Source: Agrypnia vestita
Taxonomy: Eukaryota; Arthropoda; Insecta; Trichoptera; Phryganeidae
Direction: 5' to 3'
Length of the DNA: 64,000 bases
NCBI GenBank assembly: GCA_016648135.1
Contig: JADDOH010023055.1
Span: forward strand, 42,984-106,983
The notes below the pieces were generated by a model, which ran no database searches, was not told where the DNA came from, and saw nothing but the letters and a program-made list of their open reading frames with translations. Position numbers and translations under genes: made by a program. Positions 1 to 10,726 of this stretch are shown here, piece by piece. The first letter of the stretch is position 1. The number at the start of each line of letters is the position of its first letter.

Positions 1-765
1 AAATATTTACGCGCGAATATTTCGGACGTATCCAACCCCCGCGCGGGTTGTGAGTATGGAGAAGGGGTGCGCGGGGAGAGGCTCCCTGGGCAGCGAGAAG
101 AGAGGTCGGTGCGGCAAGCCCGGAGCAGTTCGCCCCGACCTCCCTCCCGGTGAGGCGAGTATCAGCCCCGGGACGCCACCCGCAGAGAAGAAGACGCGAC
201 GACGAGGATGGCCGCCTTGCCTCGGATGGCGGCCGGTCCTCCACGAGGAGTTCCAGGAGGGAGACCAGACCCTCCCGATGACGCGGATCCAGCAACGGCG
301 CGGATGCAGCGGCGCGGCGGGACAGCGCGCGTGGCCTGGAACGAGAACCGCGGCGGCCAGATGGCCCCCAGCCGACCGCGGAACCGCGGAGCCAGCGGCG
401 AACGCGTGGGCGCGAGCGCTCGCCCCCCCCGCGGCCTCCAGGAGTGATGCGACGAGTGTTTGTGAACGACATGTTTTTTTTTGTAGCGATAAGTGACAAA
501 GACACGATAAACTACGTAAATCAGGACTGCTTGCGTTTAGGCTAGGATTAGTTTTAGGTTAGTGATATTTTTTTAGTTGATAAGTCTTAAAGATAAGAAT
601 TCTGCTTTAATTAAATAAATTATGTAAATATTTAAATATTGGTGGTTGGTGTTCTTAAATTTCCCGCTCCCCCTCCCTTGGCAAGTGCATTTTAATCTTG
701 ATATAGAAAGGACGCGAAGCGTCTCGCGGCTATCAATCCTGATTGATTGATGCGCGTTCATATCA
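1..765 (+). repeat. 5' LTR (partial) of the non-autonomous element
   Basis: Matches 2048-2802 almost base for base, except for a diverged stretch near 280-440. An AATAAA signal lies at 614-619 and again at 2680-2685 in the partner, consistent with an LTR R region. The first about 273 bases of the LTR lie upstream of the window. A TATCA end occurs at 731-735 and again at 761-765; the second is directly followed by the primer-binding-like motif, so this copy may carry a local 30-bp tail duplication. Confidence 0.6.
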
Positions 766-1774
766 ATTGTCGCCCAAGCGTGATGGCTTCTTTTCTACGA
801 AAGTAGAAAAGGATTGGAAAAATGGATTTCCAACGGATCTGCCCTGAGATCGAAAAAAAAAATGCGCGAGTTGCCAAGGGAAACGGAGCGATGCGCGGTT
901 TTTTTAAATGAATCGGAAGCTCGGTGAATTTTTTTTCGAATTTTTTTTATTCGTGTATCGACTAAATTATGAGAATGCGGTCGTACAGTAAAAAAATAAT
1001 AAATTCGTGGCGCCTAACGGTAAAAATTAAGATCGTGTTTGTTTTTTTTTCGTTTCCGAACGTTTCAATTTTATAGTGGGTTATTTCGCGGCTTCGGGTT
1101 TTGCAATCGTAAGTGAGAACGGCGAATAGACCGCCAGCGCGGCGTCTATTGTGTTTGTGATGCGGCCCGATGTCGGTATTATTTCGCCGGATATTTAATT
1201 AATTCGTGTTGTGATCGCGGGCGCGATTTAAATTTTTTGGGGTAATTTCTTTTTCGTACGAGGGGGTTATCGAGACGGGAATATAGATTTTTTCGGTAGT
1301 GTTTTGTGTACTGAACTATACAGTCGTCGGGAAGGAATTTGTTCCGGTGTCATAATGGCGTTGACACGGAACTGACGCAACGAGGTTGCAAACGAGCGAA
1401 GCGAAGCGAAACGAAGCGAAGATGAAAGAGAAGGTTACCCACGCAGGGGTCGAAGCGAGGACGATGTCCATGTGTTGGCGACGGGACCAACATGGAATCA
1501 ACGGGTTACGGGGTATACAGACGTATACAGGAGACGAATTCTCTTCCCTATGAGGACGGAAGAGAATTGCGTAGACGATTAGAAGGACGAACTGTATAGT
1601 AGGGTACACATTAACTCGGGGACGCGCGTATTTAAAGTAATTTTTTCCCGCTCGAACGCGAGTTTTGTTTTTGAATTTTTCGTTACCAGTCGTTTATGTT
1701 GATTATCGATGGTAAATAGATTTTAATTCCGAGAATCATGCGATACGGACGCGTCAAAACAGGCGGGAGGCGGG
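766..1774 (+). other. Non-coding interior of LTR element with PBS-like and PPT-like sites
   Basis: Positions 768-788 (core tgtcgcccaagcgtg) resemble the lysine-tRNA primer-binding site used by many insect LTR elements, with mismatches, and start two bases after a TATCA end. Positions 1759-1774 (acaggcgggaggcggg) are a polypurine-like tract abutting the 3' LTR. Between them no open frame resembles gag, protease or polymerase; the one longer minus-strand frame (1316-1609) has no recognisable features. Confidence 0.45.
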
Positions 1775-2799
1775 TGATATAACCGCGTTAATTTGTGCCG
1801 CTCCGAATCGCTTTATTCTAGGAATTCCGTCCTTAAGTTGACCTTTTTTTTTGGGCCGGCAAAACAGATGCGAGCAAAAGACGCATTCCTGTTTGGCGGC
1901 GTTAAAAATTATATTATTGCCCTAGAATAAGATAATGTTATTTTAGAATAAGATTTGTTAGTAAATACTATTTCGTAGCTAGTATTAGGTGTGATAACGC
2001 AAGCAGTAATTTACGAACATTGACGGGTATAATGGTTTTCGCGCCGAAAATATTTACGCGCGAATATTTCGGACGTATCCAACCCCCGCGCGGGCTGTGA
2101 GTATGGAGAAGGGGTGCGCGGGGAGAGGCTCCCTGGGCAGCGAGAAGAGAGATGGGTGCGGCAAGCCCGGTTCAGTTCGCCCCGACCTCCCTCCCGGTGA
2201 GGCGAGTATCAGCCCCGGGACGCCACCCGCAGAGAAGAAGACGCGACGACGAGGATGGCCGCCTTGCCTCGGATGGCGGCCGGTCCTCCACGAGGAGTTC
2301 CAGGAGGAAGACCAGATGTCTCCCGACGATGCAACGCAGCGGCGACGATCGGCGGGACAGAGCGCGTGGCCTGGGATAGGACACCGCGCCCCCGCCAGAT
2401 GACGGCGCGGATCCCGCGACCGACGCGGCAAGACGCGCGCGGCTCGCGGATCCCGCGCTCGTAGCAAGCGCGCGACGCGGTGTGCCAGAGGAGCCACCCG
2501 CGGCAACCACGACCGCGGCTATGAGGGCCGCGGATAGTGAAATGTGTTCCGTGCAACGAGTGATAGGACACGATAACGTTTGTGGATCAGGACTGCTTGT
2601 GTTTAGGCTAGGATTAGTTTTAGGTTAGCGATATTTTTTTTAGTTGATAAGTCTAAAGATAAGAATTCTGCTTTAATTAAATAAATTATGTAAATATTTA
2701 AATATTGGTGGTGTTGTTTTTAAATTTCCCGCTCCCCTCCCTTGGCAAGTGCATTTTAAATTTGATATGGAAAGGACGCGGAGCGCCTCGCGGCTATCA
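1775..2799 (+). repeat. 3' LTR of the non-autonomous element
   Basis: Begins TGATATAACC and ends GGCTATCA. The last 755 bases align with the partial 5' LTR. Differences between the two copies (indels near 2320-2420) show they are not freshly inserted. A direct target-site duplication cannot be checked because the left end is outside the window. Confidence 0.58.
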
Positions 2800-2908
2800 A
2801 TCGAAACGGCTTCTTGTGAATTTATTATTGGCCCATGTGTAGTATTTCGGGATTTCGAGGTACAGAAGTGTCTTTGCGAATTCATCTTCATGACAGAGTT
2901 AAAAGACA

Positions 2909-4016
2909 ATGAAGGGGACCCACCACATACCCTGAGCCGTTCTATGCGCAAAAGCGTCCATATCGGCCCAGCACTTTCGCCGCCTGGTTGGCATTATTTT
3001 ATGCTAAAGCGACCTCCTCGCTCGGCCTTCATCAATACAACACGCAGAGATGAAAACCGAGCGAGTCGGTCGCACAAAACCTTCATTGTCCCGCGCATAT
3101 TAATCTTTATTTCAAAAATATCAATACAATATAATACCAATAATAAAATTTAAATAAAATACATCACCCAAATAAGGCGCAGGACGTAAAAAACACAACC
3201 CCTCCGTGGAGGGAAAAAGACATAAAGAAAAAATAATAAAAACATAAAAGATTCGTGACCAAAGAAATCATCACCGACGGTTCAAACACTGGTTCAGGAA
3301 AAACTACGGAGCAGGGCCCCGTAGGATCTCCCAGCGGGACACCCAAGTTCCAACAAAGTCTTTAAGATGTCTAAAGTTAGACTCATTTCTCACCAGGTCG
3401 ACATTTGTGGGATGCCGACCTGTCTCAAGCGGCCCGTGTATACCTTCAATCAAGTCCTCTCTAGCATCCCTCAACAGAGCACAATCCCAGAGGATATGTT
3501 CCGGGGTCTGGGCCACACGAGCGCAGGCGCACCAAGGGTGAGTGGAGAGTCCAAGATCATGTAATTTGGACCTGAACTCACCATGGCCCGACAGTATTTG
3601 TGCTGTGTAGTGATCCAGAGCCGTAAAATACCCTCCGGACCCCTTTCTCTCTTTCACCATCACCCTCGGGAAGAAGGAATGGGTCCATCTCCCAGTGGTG
3701 GCGGCGTCCCATCTTTCTTGCCAGACTTCTAACGTAATTAATCTAATTCGTCTGCCCAACTCCCCAGTCCGCTCGTTTTCCAGGGGCCTGAGAGTCCTAC
3801 CAAAGTAGTCAACTTCCAGGCCCCGCCTCAGATTACGGCGAGCGCTGGTCTCTAAGACCTCCAGATCAGCAGGGAGCACCCCCGCTAATACTGGGAGGGC
3901 CTGCCCAGACACAGTCCGATAAGCTCCCGTCAGCGCCAACAGGGGCACTCTCTGACCACTGTTGAGTGCTGCAGCGACCACCCTAGTTCGGAGTCTATGC
4001 GACCAGACGCCAGACC
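2909..4016 (-). mobile_element. 5'-truncated R1-clade LINE flanked by 14-bp target-site duplication
   Basis: The 14-mer agagttaaaagaca occurs at 2895-2908 and again at 4017-4030, exactly bracketing a 1,108-bp insert. Inside, on the minus strand, is the end of an R1-type ORF2 followed by an approximately 395-bp 3' region. A 5' truncation inside ORF2 with a clean duplication is the usual product of aborted target-primed reverse transcription. There is no poly(A) tail. Confidence 0.75.
3304..4016 (-). pseudogene. R1-clade LINE ORF2, C-terminal fragment
   Basis: The frame is open from the 5' truncation point to a stop at 3304, so the fragment is about 237 codons without a native start. It has the arrangement seen at the C-terminus of R1/TRAS/Waldo-type polyproteins: a GAYRTVS motif, a GRWTHSFFP motif, an LSGHGEFRSKLHDLGL stretch and then a C-x-C...H-x4-C zinc-finger-like cluster (CACARVAQTPEHILWDC). 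The endonuclease and reverse-transcriptase domains are absent, so it is non-functional. Assignment to the R1 clade comes from family knowledge of these motifs. Confidence 0.75.
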
Positions 4017-4329
4017 AGAGTTAAAAGACAGTCAGCAAAGTAGTTTTACGTGGTTTTTGGGCCACTTGTTCAGTTTCTGCGGTAAAATGTGATTTATTTG
4101 GATTAGTATTAATACCCAGGTACGAATAATGTGGCCTAGTTTGTACCGTCGCGGCGTTACATATTTTTACATAAAAAGTAGTTATTGTGACATAACTGTA
4201 ATAGTTAGACATATGGTATCCCGGACTGTTTTGTAAATATTGATGTCCTCTATAAAACTGTAGTACATCATTTTGCTCTATTGTCAATAATTTCCGCAGC
4301 GTACGCGACATAAGGTTTTTTTTTTATAT

Positions 4330-4534
4330 TTTTTTCACACGTTGGGTTACATTATCGAAGTTTACATACGGATTTCTAATTTTTTTGAAAATATTATATA
4401 GCCTATGTTCATCAGGGATAATGTAGTATTCTAAATGTGAAAGAATTTTTCGCATCGGTCCAGTAGTTTCGGAGCCTATTCAATTCAAACACACAATCAA
4501 ATCTTTTTTCTCTTTATAATATTAGTATAGATAT
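4330..4534 (+). repeat. LINE/SINE 3' tail, RTE-like
   Basis: The segment ends in tataatattagtatagat preceded by a 'cagtagtttcggagcctattc' type stretch, a pattern I recognise as the recurrent 3' terminus of RTE-like retroposons in moth and butterfly genomes. There is no coding capacity. It lies directly left of the segmental duplication boundary. Family assignment is from memory of the motif, not a search. Confidence 0.5.
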
Positions 4535-4939
4535 AAATATAATGGCACAAGCATTTCCAAGCATGCCTTATATAATTCACCACTTAGATTTCACATTTTT
4601 TTTTATTATTTATTGATTATTAGTTACGAAAAAATATGTCGATGGATTCGATAAGACCAGACAAAAAGCTGGAGATCCTGTAGTCATTGACATCAGAGGA
4701 CTATACAAAAATGTTTTATAATTTGCGTGAGCCACACAAGTGGCAATTGTTACCGATCTGACTTATTTCATTCCTATGTTTGTTGATTTTATTTATGGTT
4801 TGATTTGTTATAAGTAAAGCACTGATTTATGTTAGAAGTTATGTTATAATGTGATTTTTTCTATAACAATGAGACAATTAAGATTTTTTAATTAACAAGT
4901 CACATTCCTACAATATTAAATAATTTATTTTATTATTTT
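4535..4939. other. AT-rich non-coding stretch shared with unit 2
   Basis: Aligns with 23296-23734. No open frame of interest, no RNA gene and no terminal repeats seen. It may be the untranslated or degraded part of the LINE whose C-terminus follows. Confidence 0.4.
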
Positions 4940-5252
4940 AGGTACGTAATGAGTAATAAGCTTCAATTACTTGGATGTCGAGATATCCATCAGTAATGAC
5001 TTCTATGAAGAAGAAGTAAGCAAACAAAGCCACAACTGTTGCTGGATGCTTGAGAAATACTGTCTGGAGAAACGAACACAAACATGCTCAAGGAGAGCAA
5101 AGTGAAAATATATATAAGACCTGTGTCAGCCCAATCATGACGTACGTTATCGAGACAAGGGCTGACACTACCAGAAGTTAAAATCTTCTAAGAATAACTG
5201 AGATGAAGACTCTCCGACCCATTGCAGGACTGACAAAAGAAGAAGAAGATTA
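4940..5252 (+). pseudogene. RTE-like LINE ORF2 C-terminal relic (unit 1 copy)
   Basis: Broken translations give YLDVEIS, an LKESK-like stretch, a degraded version of the CVRPIMTYGIETRAD block and a residual IAGLT motif, ending in a run of aag/aga triplets. The paralogous copy at 23735-24215 is longer and clearer. Stops and frameshifts interrupt every frame, and the GRP-x-KRW region seen in unit 2 is deleted here. Confidence 0.55.
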
Positions 5253-5847
5253 TAAGGTCATTTAGGAATGAGTGGGAGGTGGTATTGAGAGGATGGTTGG
5301 TTTCAAAGGTGATTTATTTATCTAAAATGTCCCTAATACATGGTGAGTAAATATGTTGATGTTTTTTGTATTCATAGGTTAACACTTTATGTAGGACCGC
5401 TACAGTCATTATAAATTCGTGAAACATAAACATAATAACGTAAAAAACAATTATTATTTATAAATTTAAGGACATAGTGTACATAGTTTCGAAGTATAGA
5501 CCTCAAAGAGAGCCTTGTATGTGGATAATTTGAACAAACGACGAACAAACCAAACCTGATATGTGCATGAAATCCAATAAAAAAAAATTTCAGCTTTTAT
5601 GCATGAATGTAATTACTTATTTTTCATATCAGTATAAAATAGATATTTGTTGCCATATTCTTACATTTTCGGATTGTTCCGACAGTTAATACTTAAGGAA
5701 AAAACCTTAACCTTCTCCTGAATAGCTCTCAACACGCACATGTCCGCTTTGGCAAGCGCACCGACGATTAGCAGATTTAAATAATTATTTTTTAATTGAA
5801 TGTACCATCTTTTAATTAACAAACCAAATTTTCATTTTCAGAAACAA
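5253..5847. other. AT-rich upstream region of exon 1A, shared with unit 2
   Basis: Aligns with 24716-25257 after a unit 2-specific insertion (24302-24715). I see no gene, no tRNA and no CpG-rich promoter. Short runs such as aaacataaacataata are simple low-complexity sequence. Confidence 0.4.
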
Positions 5848-6118
5848 TTGGCCGTATTCTGGAAATAGTAATACTGCTATTTCTGTATCTTGAAAGTTAT
5901 TTTATGACATTGTAATGCCGTTTAATTTGACGTTTTCGAGTTTGGCAGGATTCAAATTAATGAAGTCAATTTTACGTTTTAGAGCTTTCTGATTGATTAA
6001 ATTCGTTTATTTCAAAACTGTCAAACTTTAAACGTTGAAATTAACGGCATTATAATGTTATGCATTAACTGACAAGACATAGAAATAGCATTATTGCTAT
6101 TTCCAGAATACGGTCGAA
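5848..6118. repeat. Foldback MITE upstream of exon 1A
   Basis: The left end (5848-5886) and right end (6080-6118) are inverted repeats of about 39 bp sharing ccgtattctggaaatag, with further imperfect pairing inwards (for example taatgccgtt against its complement). The whole 271 bp can fold on itself and encodes nothing. The same element sits at the same place in unit 2 (25258-25598), so it predates the duplication. Target-site duplication not defined. Confidence 0.7.
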
Positions 6119-6274
6119 ATATTTATTTAATTCAAATAAATAAATAAAGGTGAACAAATATATAAATAAATAAATAACTTGTCCAGTCCGCCGAGAGATG
6201 TCACTTTGCAAATATCAGTTGCCTTTCTATATATTTCTCTTATTTATGCTTCTATGGTCGGCCTCCATTTTATT

Positions 6275-6284
6275 CGCCATTTGC
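6275..6284 (+). promoter_or_regulatory. Conserved CGCCATTTGC element upstream of exon 1A
   Basis: The decamer lies 57 bp upstream of the exon 1A ATG and is kept at the same distance in exon 2A (25761) and 36 bp upstream in exon 3A (43606). The core GCCAT resembles a YY1/Pleiohomeotic site. Regulatory function is inferred only from conservation among three diverged copies. Confidence 0.4.
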
Positions 6285-6331
6285 TACTAGCGTGTCGTGC
6301 CCTTTGGAAGATATTACAACCGTATTATACC

Positions 6332-6488
6332 ATGAACCACACTGATCGCGATATTCCTGCCGTCAGGCCCGAGCCAGGGTCTGCAGCCGGGAGCGGCGAT
6401 GAAGAGCTCTACACCGATGTGGACATATCGTGTCCTGACATCAAGCAGGAGTGCGCGGAGTACTCCGGGAGGGCCGACCAGGGCGCCG
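6332..6488 (+). CDS. Zinc-finger gene, alternative first coding exon A, unit 1
   Basis: The exon starts at an ATG in context accATGaac and ends at a consensus donor (GCCG|GTGAGT). It encodes 52 residues plus one base (phase 1): an Arg/Pro-Glu stretch, a GSAAGSGDEELYTDVDI acidic segment and DIKQE, then EYS. The finger exon at 14089 begins with GT, so the junction codon is GGT and the frame runs straight into the fingers; the spliced protein would be 646 residues. DIKQE fits the SUMO-acceptor consensus psi-K-x-E. The longer open frame beginning at 6179 includes sequence upstream of this ATG that is not well kept in the 3A copy. The 7.6-kb intron contains exon 1B, suggesting alternative promoters. 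Expression unproven. Confidence 0.68.
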
Positions 6489-6810
6489 GTGAGTCGTTGG
6501 TTCATTATTGATTTGTTATTAGAGATGTGTGACGCACCTGATGCGACTGTTGAAGATAATTGAAAATAAAAAAGTCAGATTTCGAAAATCTAAAACCAGT
6601 GCACATTTCGAGTGACAGATGCTATAAACTGACATGTAGCCCGAAATATGCTTTAAATGACACTATTTAAAAAAAACGCTAAGCTTTTGGGTATAATTGT
6701 ACTTAACATTTTTGATCCAGTACTTTCCGAGGGTTTGTTTTATGGTAATAGTTGAATAGATTGATTTAATGGCTATAATTAACAATATTTAAGGACCTCC
6801 GATTTTGTTA

Positions 6811-8418
6811 ATTTTTTCCCTGGCCTAATAAGGGATCCTGATTTCATAAATGAAGTCAAATTTACGCGCTAGCAAGTTTAAAAGCAGTTATTTTAAGTTA
6901 AAAAACAATACATTTTTTGACACTTGGGGCCATAGATGCCCATAGAAAATAGATTTTTCTGTTGCTTTATTCAAAGAAAATGCCAAAACACGTTTACCAT
7001 AAGAGGGCCCATTCACGTCATTCATTTCATGTCATCTACATCCACGATCCTGCATTAAGCCATGTATTCATTAGGGGACAAATTGTCCCTCAACAGCACG
7101 CGCGGCATAGAGTCTACGTGACGTTGCAACGTCGTGCACTGTTCCGCGACCTCGCGCACAACATAGCGCGGCATTTCTACGTGCCGTGGCAACGTTGCCA
7201 TGCGCACGGTACCCGAGCGTACTCACTGCAACATTCCGCGGAGCGTCAGTACCACGTGGTATGTTTACAAGTGAATACGCATGCGCTGTATCTGTCAAGA
7301 TGACAGTGTGGGGAAATGAAATTGTTCTTGAACTCATCGAGCTGTATCGATCGAAGATCGCATAGAATGTCCGTCCTTCTTTTTCTTTGCAGTAAAGAAT
7401 TTCGCATTCTCCTCTTTTTTCTCCTCTTACGTTTCGATAAACTCATTAATATAAACAGATACGCAGTTGACATCATAACCTCCTAGGGCCACATTTCCGT
7501 GACGTGGAAAACAATAATTATTTGCAAAAAGGACCTTGTTTTTAATAATATTCAATTTACTACAGTAAAACCTCGTTAATTTGAAATTGCGACCCAAAAA
7601 AACATTTCGAATTGCGCGGAACCCCGTTTTCGCCAAATGAGATACCGCAGCTGTCATCCATAACCTCATTTCCGCGACAAGATATGCGAGTCCCGGTGTG
7701 TACACGTCAAATGATCGCGTCATTGTCCCCGAAACATGAGCGTAGATGTTGATGCGACATGTCGAGCGGAATGTTTCGCGATTTGTCCCCTAGTGAATAC
7801 ATGGCTTTACGCCGGCGCGGCGGACTGCCATGCAGAAAAGTGAATGCCCCGCTTTAGCTGAGAAAATTCATTGATATTTGAATTTGGAGATTATTGTTTC
7901 GAAAAATATTGACATTTTTTGCAAATTGCTTTTGACAATCTAATTTAGGAAATATCCGAGGAAAAGTGTGTATATCATAGATGGTATACAAGGTTTACAT
8001 GACAAATTTATATTTATAGACGGAAGAAATATTATGACTATTGAACATAGGTACTTTTTGTATTTTAGATTAGTAGGTTTGGTTAGGTTAGGTTATTAGG
8101 TTTGGTTAATTTAGATTATGATTATTTTAGGTAGATATAATTACATAGCTTAAGCTTATTAATATAATGTGATTATATTAATAAATGACTGGCAAAACAA
8201 TTCATTAGTAAAAATAATTATTTGTCTATGCTTCGTGTACATTAATTTTCTCTTATCTATGGTAAATGGTTACTCGAACATCAATTATTTGTTTTCTATA
8301 GTCTCAAGTGTTAAAAATGTATCGTTTTTAACTTAAAATAACTGCTTTTAAATTTGATTGCACCTAAATTTTACACCATTTATGTAATCAGGGTCCTTTA
8401 TTACGCCAGGGGAAAAAT
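6811..8418. mobile_element. DNA element with about 150-bp terminal inverted repeats (unit 1 copy)
   Basis: The left arm (6811-6960, beginning attttttccctgg) and the right arm (about 8270-8418, ending ccaggggaaaaat) are inverted copies with about 75-80 percent visual similarity over about 150 bp. The interior carries no long frame of its own and hosts a Harbinger-like element. A shortened, internally flipped copy occupies the same site in unit 2 (27139-27463). Superfamily unknown; no clear target-site duplication identified. Confidence 0.65.
7058..7806. mobile_element. PIF/Harbinger-like element nested in the long-TIR element
   Basis: The ends are inverted repeats of about 27 bp (agccatgtattca, then taggggacaaat), and both flanks read TTA (7055-7057 and 7807-7809). 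A 3-bp TTA/TWA duplication is the signature of PIF/Harbinger elements. The 749-bp interior is CpG-rich. A short plus-strand frame at 7300 begins with a W-x-n-ELIELYRSK motif like the start of a MADF domain, which Harbinger accessory proteins often carry, but it stops after about 20 codons. Absent from unit 2, so it inserted after the duplication or was lost there. Confidence 0.7.
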
Positions 8419-8646
8419 AATCGAAGTTTCTTTAAAATTCTAAACTTTTGGCGATTTAAATTATAAAATATTATACAGTAGCTTTAAGTATTAGAAAAGT
8501 TATTCGGCTTAAAAGTGTCAAATTCCACCATACATTTGTTTTGACATTTTAGTCCCTTTATCTAGGAATAACTAAGCCAATCGCAGTATGAAGCAGTCCG
8601 CCCGGTCGCCTGATCTGGACACGGGTTGTTGTATGATGCTTGCTGG

Positions 8647-8911
8647 ATGCAAGTCCAGCCCGAGGTGGCGTGGAGCCGGGCCCAGGAGACAGGCAGCTCT
8701 CCAGCTCTGCTGTACCGGGTGGTTGTCTTGGTTCCAGAGCCAGGCTGCAGCAGCGCGGGCTGGGGAAGTGCGCAGGGAGGGGAGGGGCAGACAGGGGAGG
8801 GGTCTCCAGCCGGGAGCGGCCATGAAGAGCTCTACGCTGATGTGGACATATCCTATCCTGACATCAAGCAGGAGTGCTCGGAGTACTCCAGGAGGCCCGA
8901 CCAGCGCACTG
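8647..8911 (+). CDS. Zinc-finger gene, alternative first coding exon B, unit 1
   Basis: The frame ends at the donor CACTG|GTGAGC in phase 1, like exon A, and carries the same SPAGSGHEELYADVDI and DIKQE module followed by EYS. The first in-frame ATG is at 8647, giving 88 residues plus one base. The N-terminal half is Gly/Ser/Gln-rich and unlike exon A. Splicing to 14089 would give 682 residues. One copy of a 15-20-bp G-rich minisatellite unit lies inside the exon. Exon B lies within the intron of exon A, so the two are most simply alternative first exons. The start is less certain than the donor because other ATGs in other frames precede it. Confidence 0.6.
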
Positions 8912-9223
8912 GTGAGCACTTGATTCCTTTGGATTATCAATCCATGAAGTAGAATGTCGTTCCCACGTTACGAATTAAATATCTTTAGGATTCAAATTAG
9001 CAAATATTGTAACTTACCAAATAGGACTCGGTTAGTTAGGTTACATAAGAATCGGTAGGTAAATTCATAATGTTTTTCTCTTCGTTGTAGTTTGCCCCTT
9101 ATACATACACAAACTATCATATTCACTCACCATTGCCCACGCTACATATACTTGGTTGTGAGTCCAGTGAATTTGTAGATATATTCCACGAAAGCTTAAC
9201 AACTTTTACGAGAAATTTGCTCT
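8912..9223. other. Intron sequence after exon 1B, shared with unit 2
   Basis: Aligns with 28493-28760 of unit 2, starting at attaaatatctttaggattc. No gene seen; unit 2 has additional sequence between the donor and this block. Confidence 0.4.
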
Positions 9224-9235
9224 TATATATATATG

Positions 9236-9266
<31 letters not shown>

Positions 9267-9301
9267 TATACTATATATATGTATATTTATATATATATAT
9301 A
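9224..9301. repeat. TA dinucleotide microsatellite
   Basis: Imperfect (TA)n interrupted by single G or C bases. Similar tracts occur at 11624-11712 and 32872-32893; two of the three adjoin the dispersed repeat described next. Confidence 0.9.
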
Positions 9302-9530
9302 GTGTTAGGTGGGTTATATGGTTAGGTTACAAGCTCCGTGGCCATCATGGCATCATATTTCAGCAAGATGTTGTTAATGGCAATATCGAATAAAAGTGGG
9401 TCCGACCACTTCGTAACAACGCATCTGGACGCGACATTTTCTAGATAGATGACATAACTTGCTACTGACTCTGATTCGGTTTGACGGCGTATCTTACCGG
9501 ACGCTAAAATGTGCCAGTCTGGCATCGGCT
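9302..9530 (-). repeat. Dispersed repeat R, copy 1
   Basis: Nearly identical to 32900-33112, both preceded by a TA tract and short TTAGG-like runs and both containing ctccgtggccatcatggc. Read on the minus strand both copies keep a partly open frame with a conserved YVIYLEN motif and an NNILLKYDAMM motif, so this may be a fragment of a retroelement gag or of an unknown protein. Family not recognised. Confidence 0.6.
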
Positions 9531-10016
9531 CTGTTTTTTTTATTTTTTAATTAACGGACATGGTCCAATACTATATATTACATAACATGAAACATAAAAT
9601 AAAGAGAATAATAAAGCATGGACAAATGAATTACTAACAAGATGGAGACAAGATCTAGACTATCTAATCAGAGATTGTTTGAATCTGGACAGACTTACAC
9701 CAAAGAAGTCTAGATCCTGTCTTGAATTTATAAGAAGATTCAATTAAATGGCAAGAGTATTTCTTATTACAAAATCATAACCCCACCTCCTCTGGTTTTG
9801 TTAGATGCTGCAGATCGATCACAACGAAAGATATGGTATTCGGTTAAGCCCAGTTCTGCTGATGTAATGTTATCGGATAACTAGGCTTCAGTGAAGAAAA
9901 TAAAATCATATATAGAAGTCGTGGAGATATTGCATCTTAAGGTACCCATTTTCGTATTGCTACCCCGAATATTTTGATAAAAATTGTGAGATTGTTTTTG
10001 GGTTTTTGACTTTTTA
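9531..10016. other. No feature seen
   Basis: AT-rich sequence with no long frame, RNA gene or terminal repeat. Part of the intron between exon 1B and the finger exon. Confidence 0.4.
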
Positions 10017-10243
10017 ATTTTTGGCTAAAAAATCAATTCTCGATAATTCACGGGATTCTGCGGATTGGCGTGCTGGACAGTCTTTAGCTCCTGTTGAATG
10101 CGTGGCAGTTTTTCTGAAAAATTTGCAGGTGGCACACACTGGAGACTTGTCAGGAGTCGGTCAGGCATCACGATTATGTCCCGTTTTAGCACAATGTGAA
10201 CAGTTCGGTGTATCGGCAGTACATTTGGATGCGATGTAACCAT
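10017..10243 (-). pseudogene. LINE ORF1 (gag-like) CCHC zinc-knuckle relic
   Basis: On the minus strand the frame reads GYIASKC...CSHCAKTGHNRDA, a stop in place of the final Cys, then a third Cys pair (CATC) and KDCPARQ. This is the paired zinc-knuckle arrangement (C-x2-C-x4-H-x4-C) of Jockey/R1-type ORF1 proteins. The TGA at the last knuckle Cys and a frame break upstream show it is dead. Surrounding GC-rich sequence up to about 10400 may belong to the same relic. Confidence 0.6.
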
Positions 10244-10726
10244 ACCATATATATATACCAGCGAGAAGTGCTTGTGCTAAGATGTATCTTTCAGCTTTTG
10301 GTGTGTTTTCGGCCATGGCGGCGGATTTGATAGGTAATGTAAGGAGGGGAGAGAAGTTGTAATGTGCGTGTATGGTAGCCGAGGCGAGGGGGACAATACA
10401 CATGAATCAGAGCAAGTACTTTACACTGATTGCAACAAAATATCAAGCAGTGGGTGACTCACCAGGAAAGGGTGTGTGGCTGCGATCGGAGTCCTTGTTA
10501 AAGTTCGGAGTAGAGTTGTTCGACCATTAGCGACCGAAGTTATACAAACTTGCACGCTGCATTGGCTTTCGACTATGACAAGTTCGTAGTGTCCTGTTCA
10601 CTTTGGGCAAGGAAGTGTACCCTGTGGTAAAAAGATCTAATAAGGACTAAAAAAAAACCCACAGTATGCTGGTGATTTGCACTGATTTAAACTGAATTTA
10701 AATTATAATCACTCTAAATAAGGTAG
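10244..10726. other. No confident gene; possible continuation of LINE relic
   Basis: Minus-strand frames just above 10243 are broken. 10440-10720 has neither coding signal nor repeats that I can recognise. Confidence 0.3.

Larger units (their letters stand above)
1..2799 (+). mobile_element. Non-autonomous LTR retroelement (TRIM/LARD-like), 5' end cut by window edge
   Basis: Positions 1-738 and 2048-2802 are near-identical direct repeats about 1.3 kb apart, as expected for two LTRs. The 3' LTR can be extended upstream to 1775, where it begins TGATA; both copies end in TATCA, giving a 5-bp terminal inverted repeat. A purine-rich tract sits directly before 1775 and a primer-binding-like motif lies after the 5' LTR. 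The roughly 1-kb interior has no gag or pol similarity, so mobilisation would need proteins supplied in trans. The GC-rich open frames inside the LTRs (about 50-500 and 2054-2570) occur in several overlapping frames and are not credible genes. Class is inferred from structure; no family name can be given. Confidence 0.6.

Noticed and set aside
50..496. GC-rich open frames in both LTR copies (50-496, 208-447, 2054-2571 on both strands) that look like small proteins
   Set aside because: They overlap in several frames on both strands, are Arg/Pro-rich by composition, differ between the two LTR copies by frame-breaking indels, and lie in LTR sequence.
8070..8115. Interstitial telomere or chromosome-fusion scar (ttaggtt runs)
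   Set aside because: Only two or three imperfect TTAGG units; such short runs are common by chance and inside repeats.
8588..8923. Alternative 111-codon frame of exon 1B starting at the first ATG (8588)
   Set aside because: It runs past the conserved donor in the wrong phase and does not encode the DIKQE module shared by all six exons.
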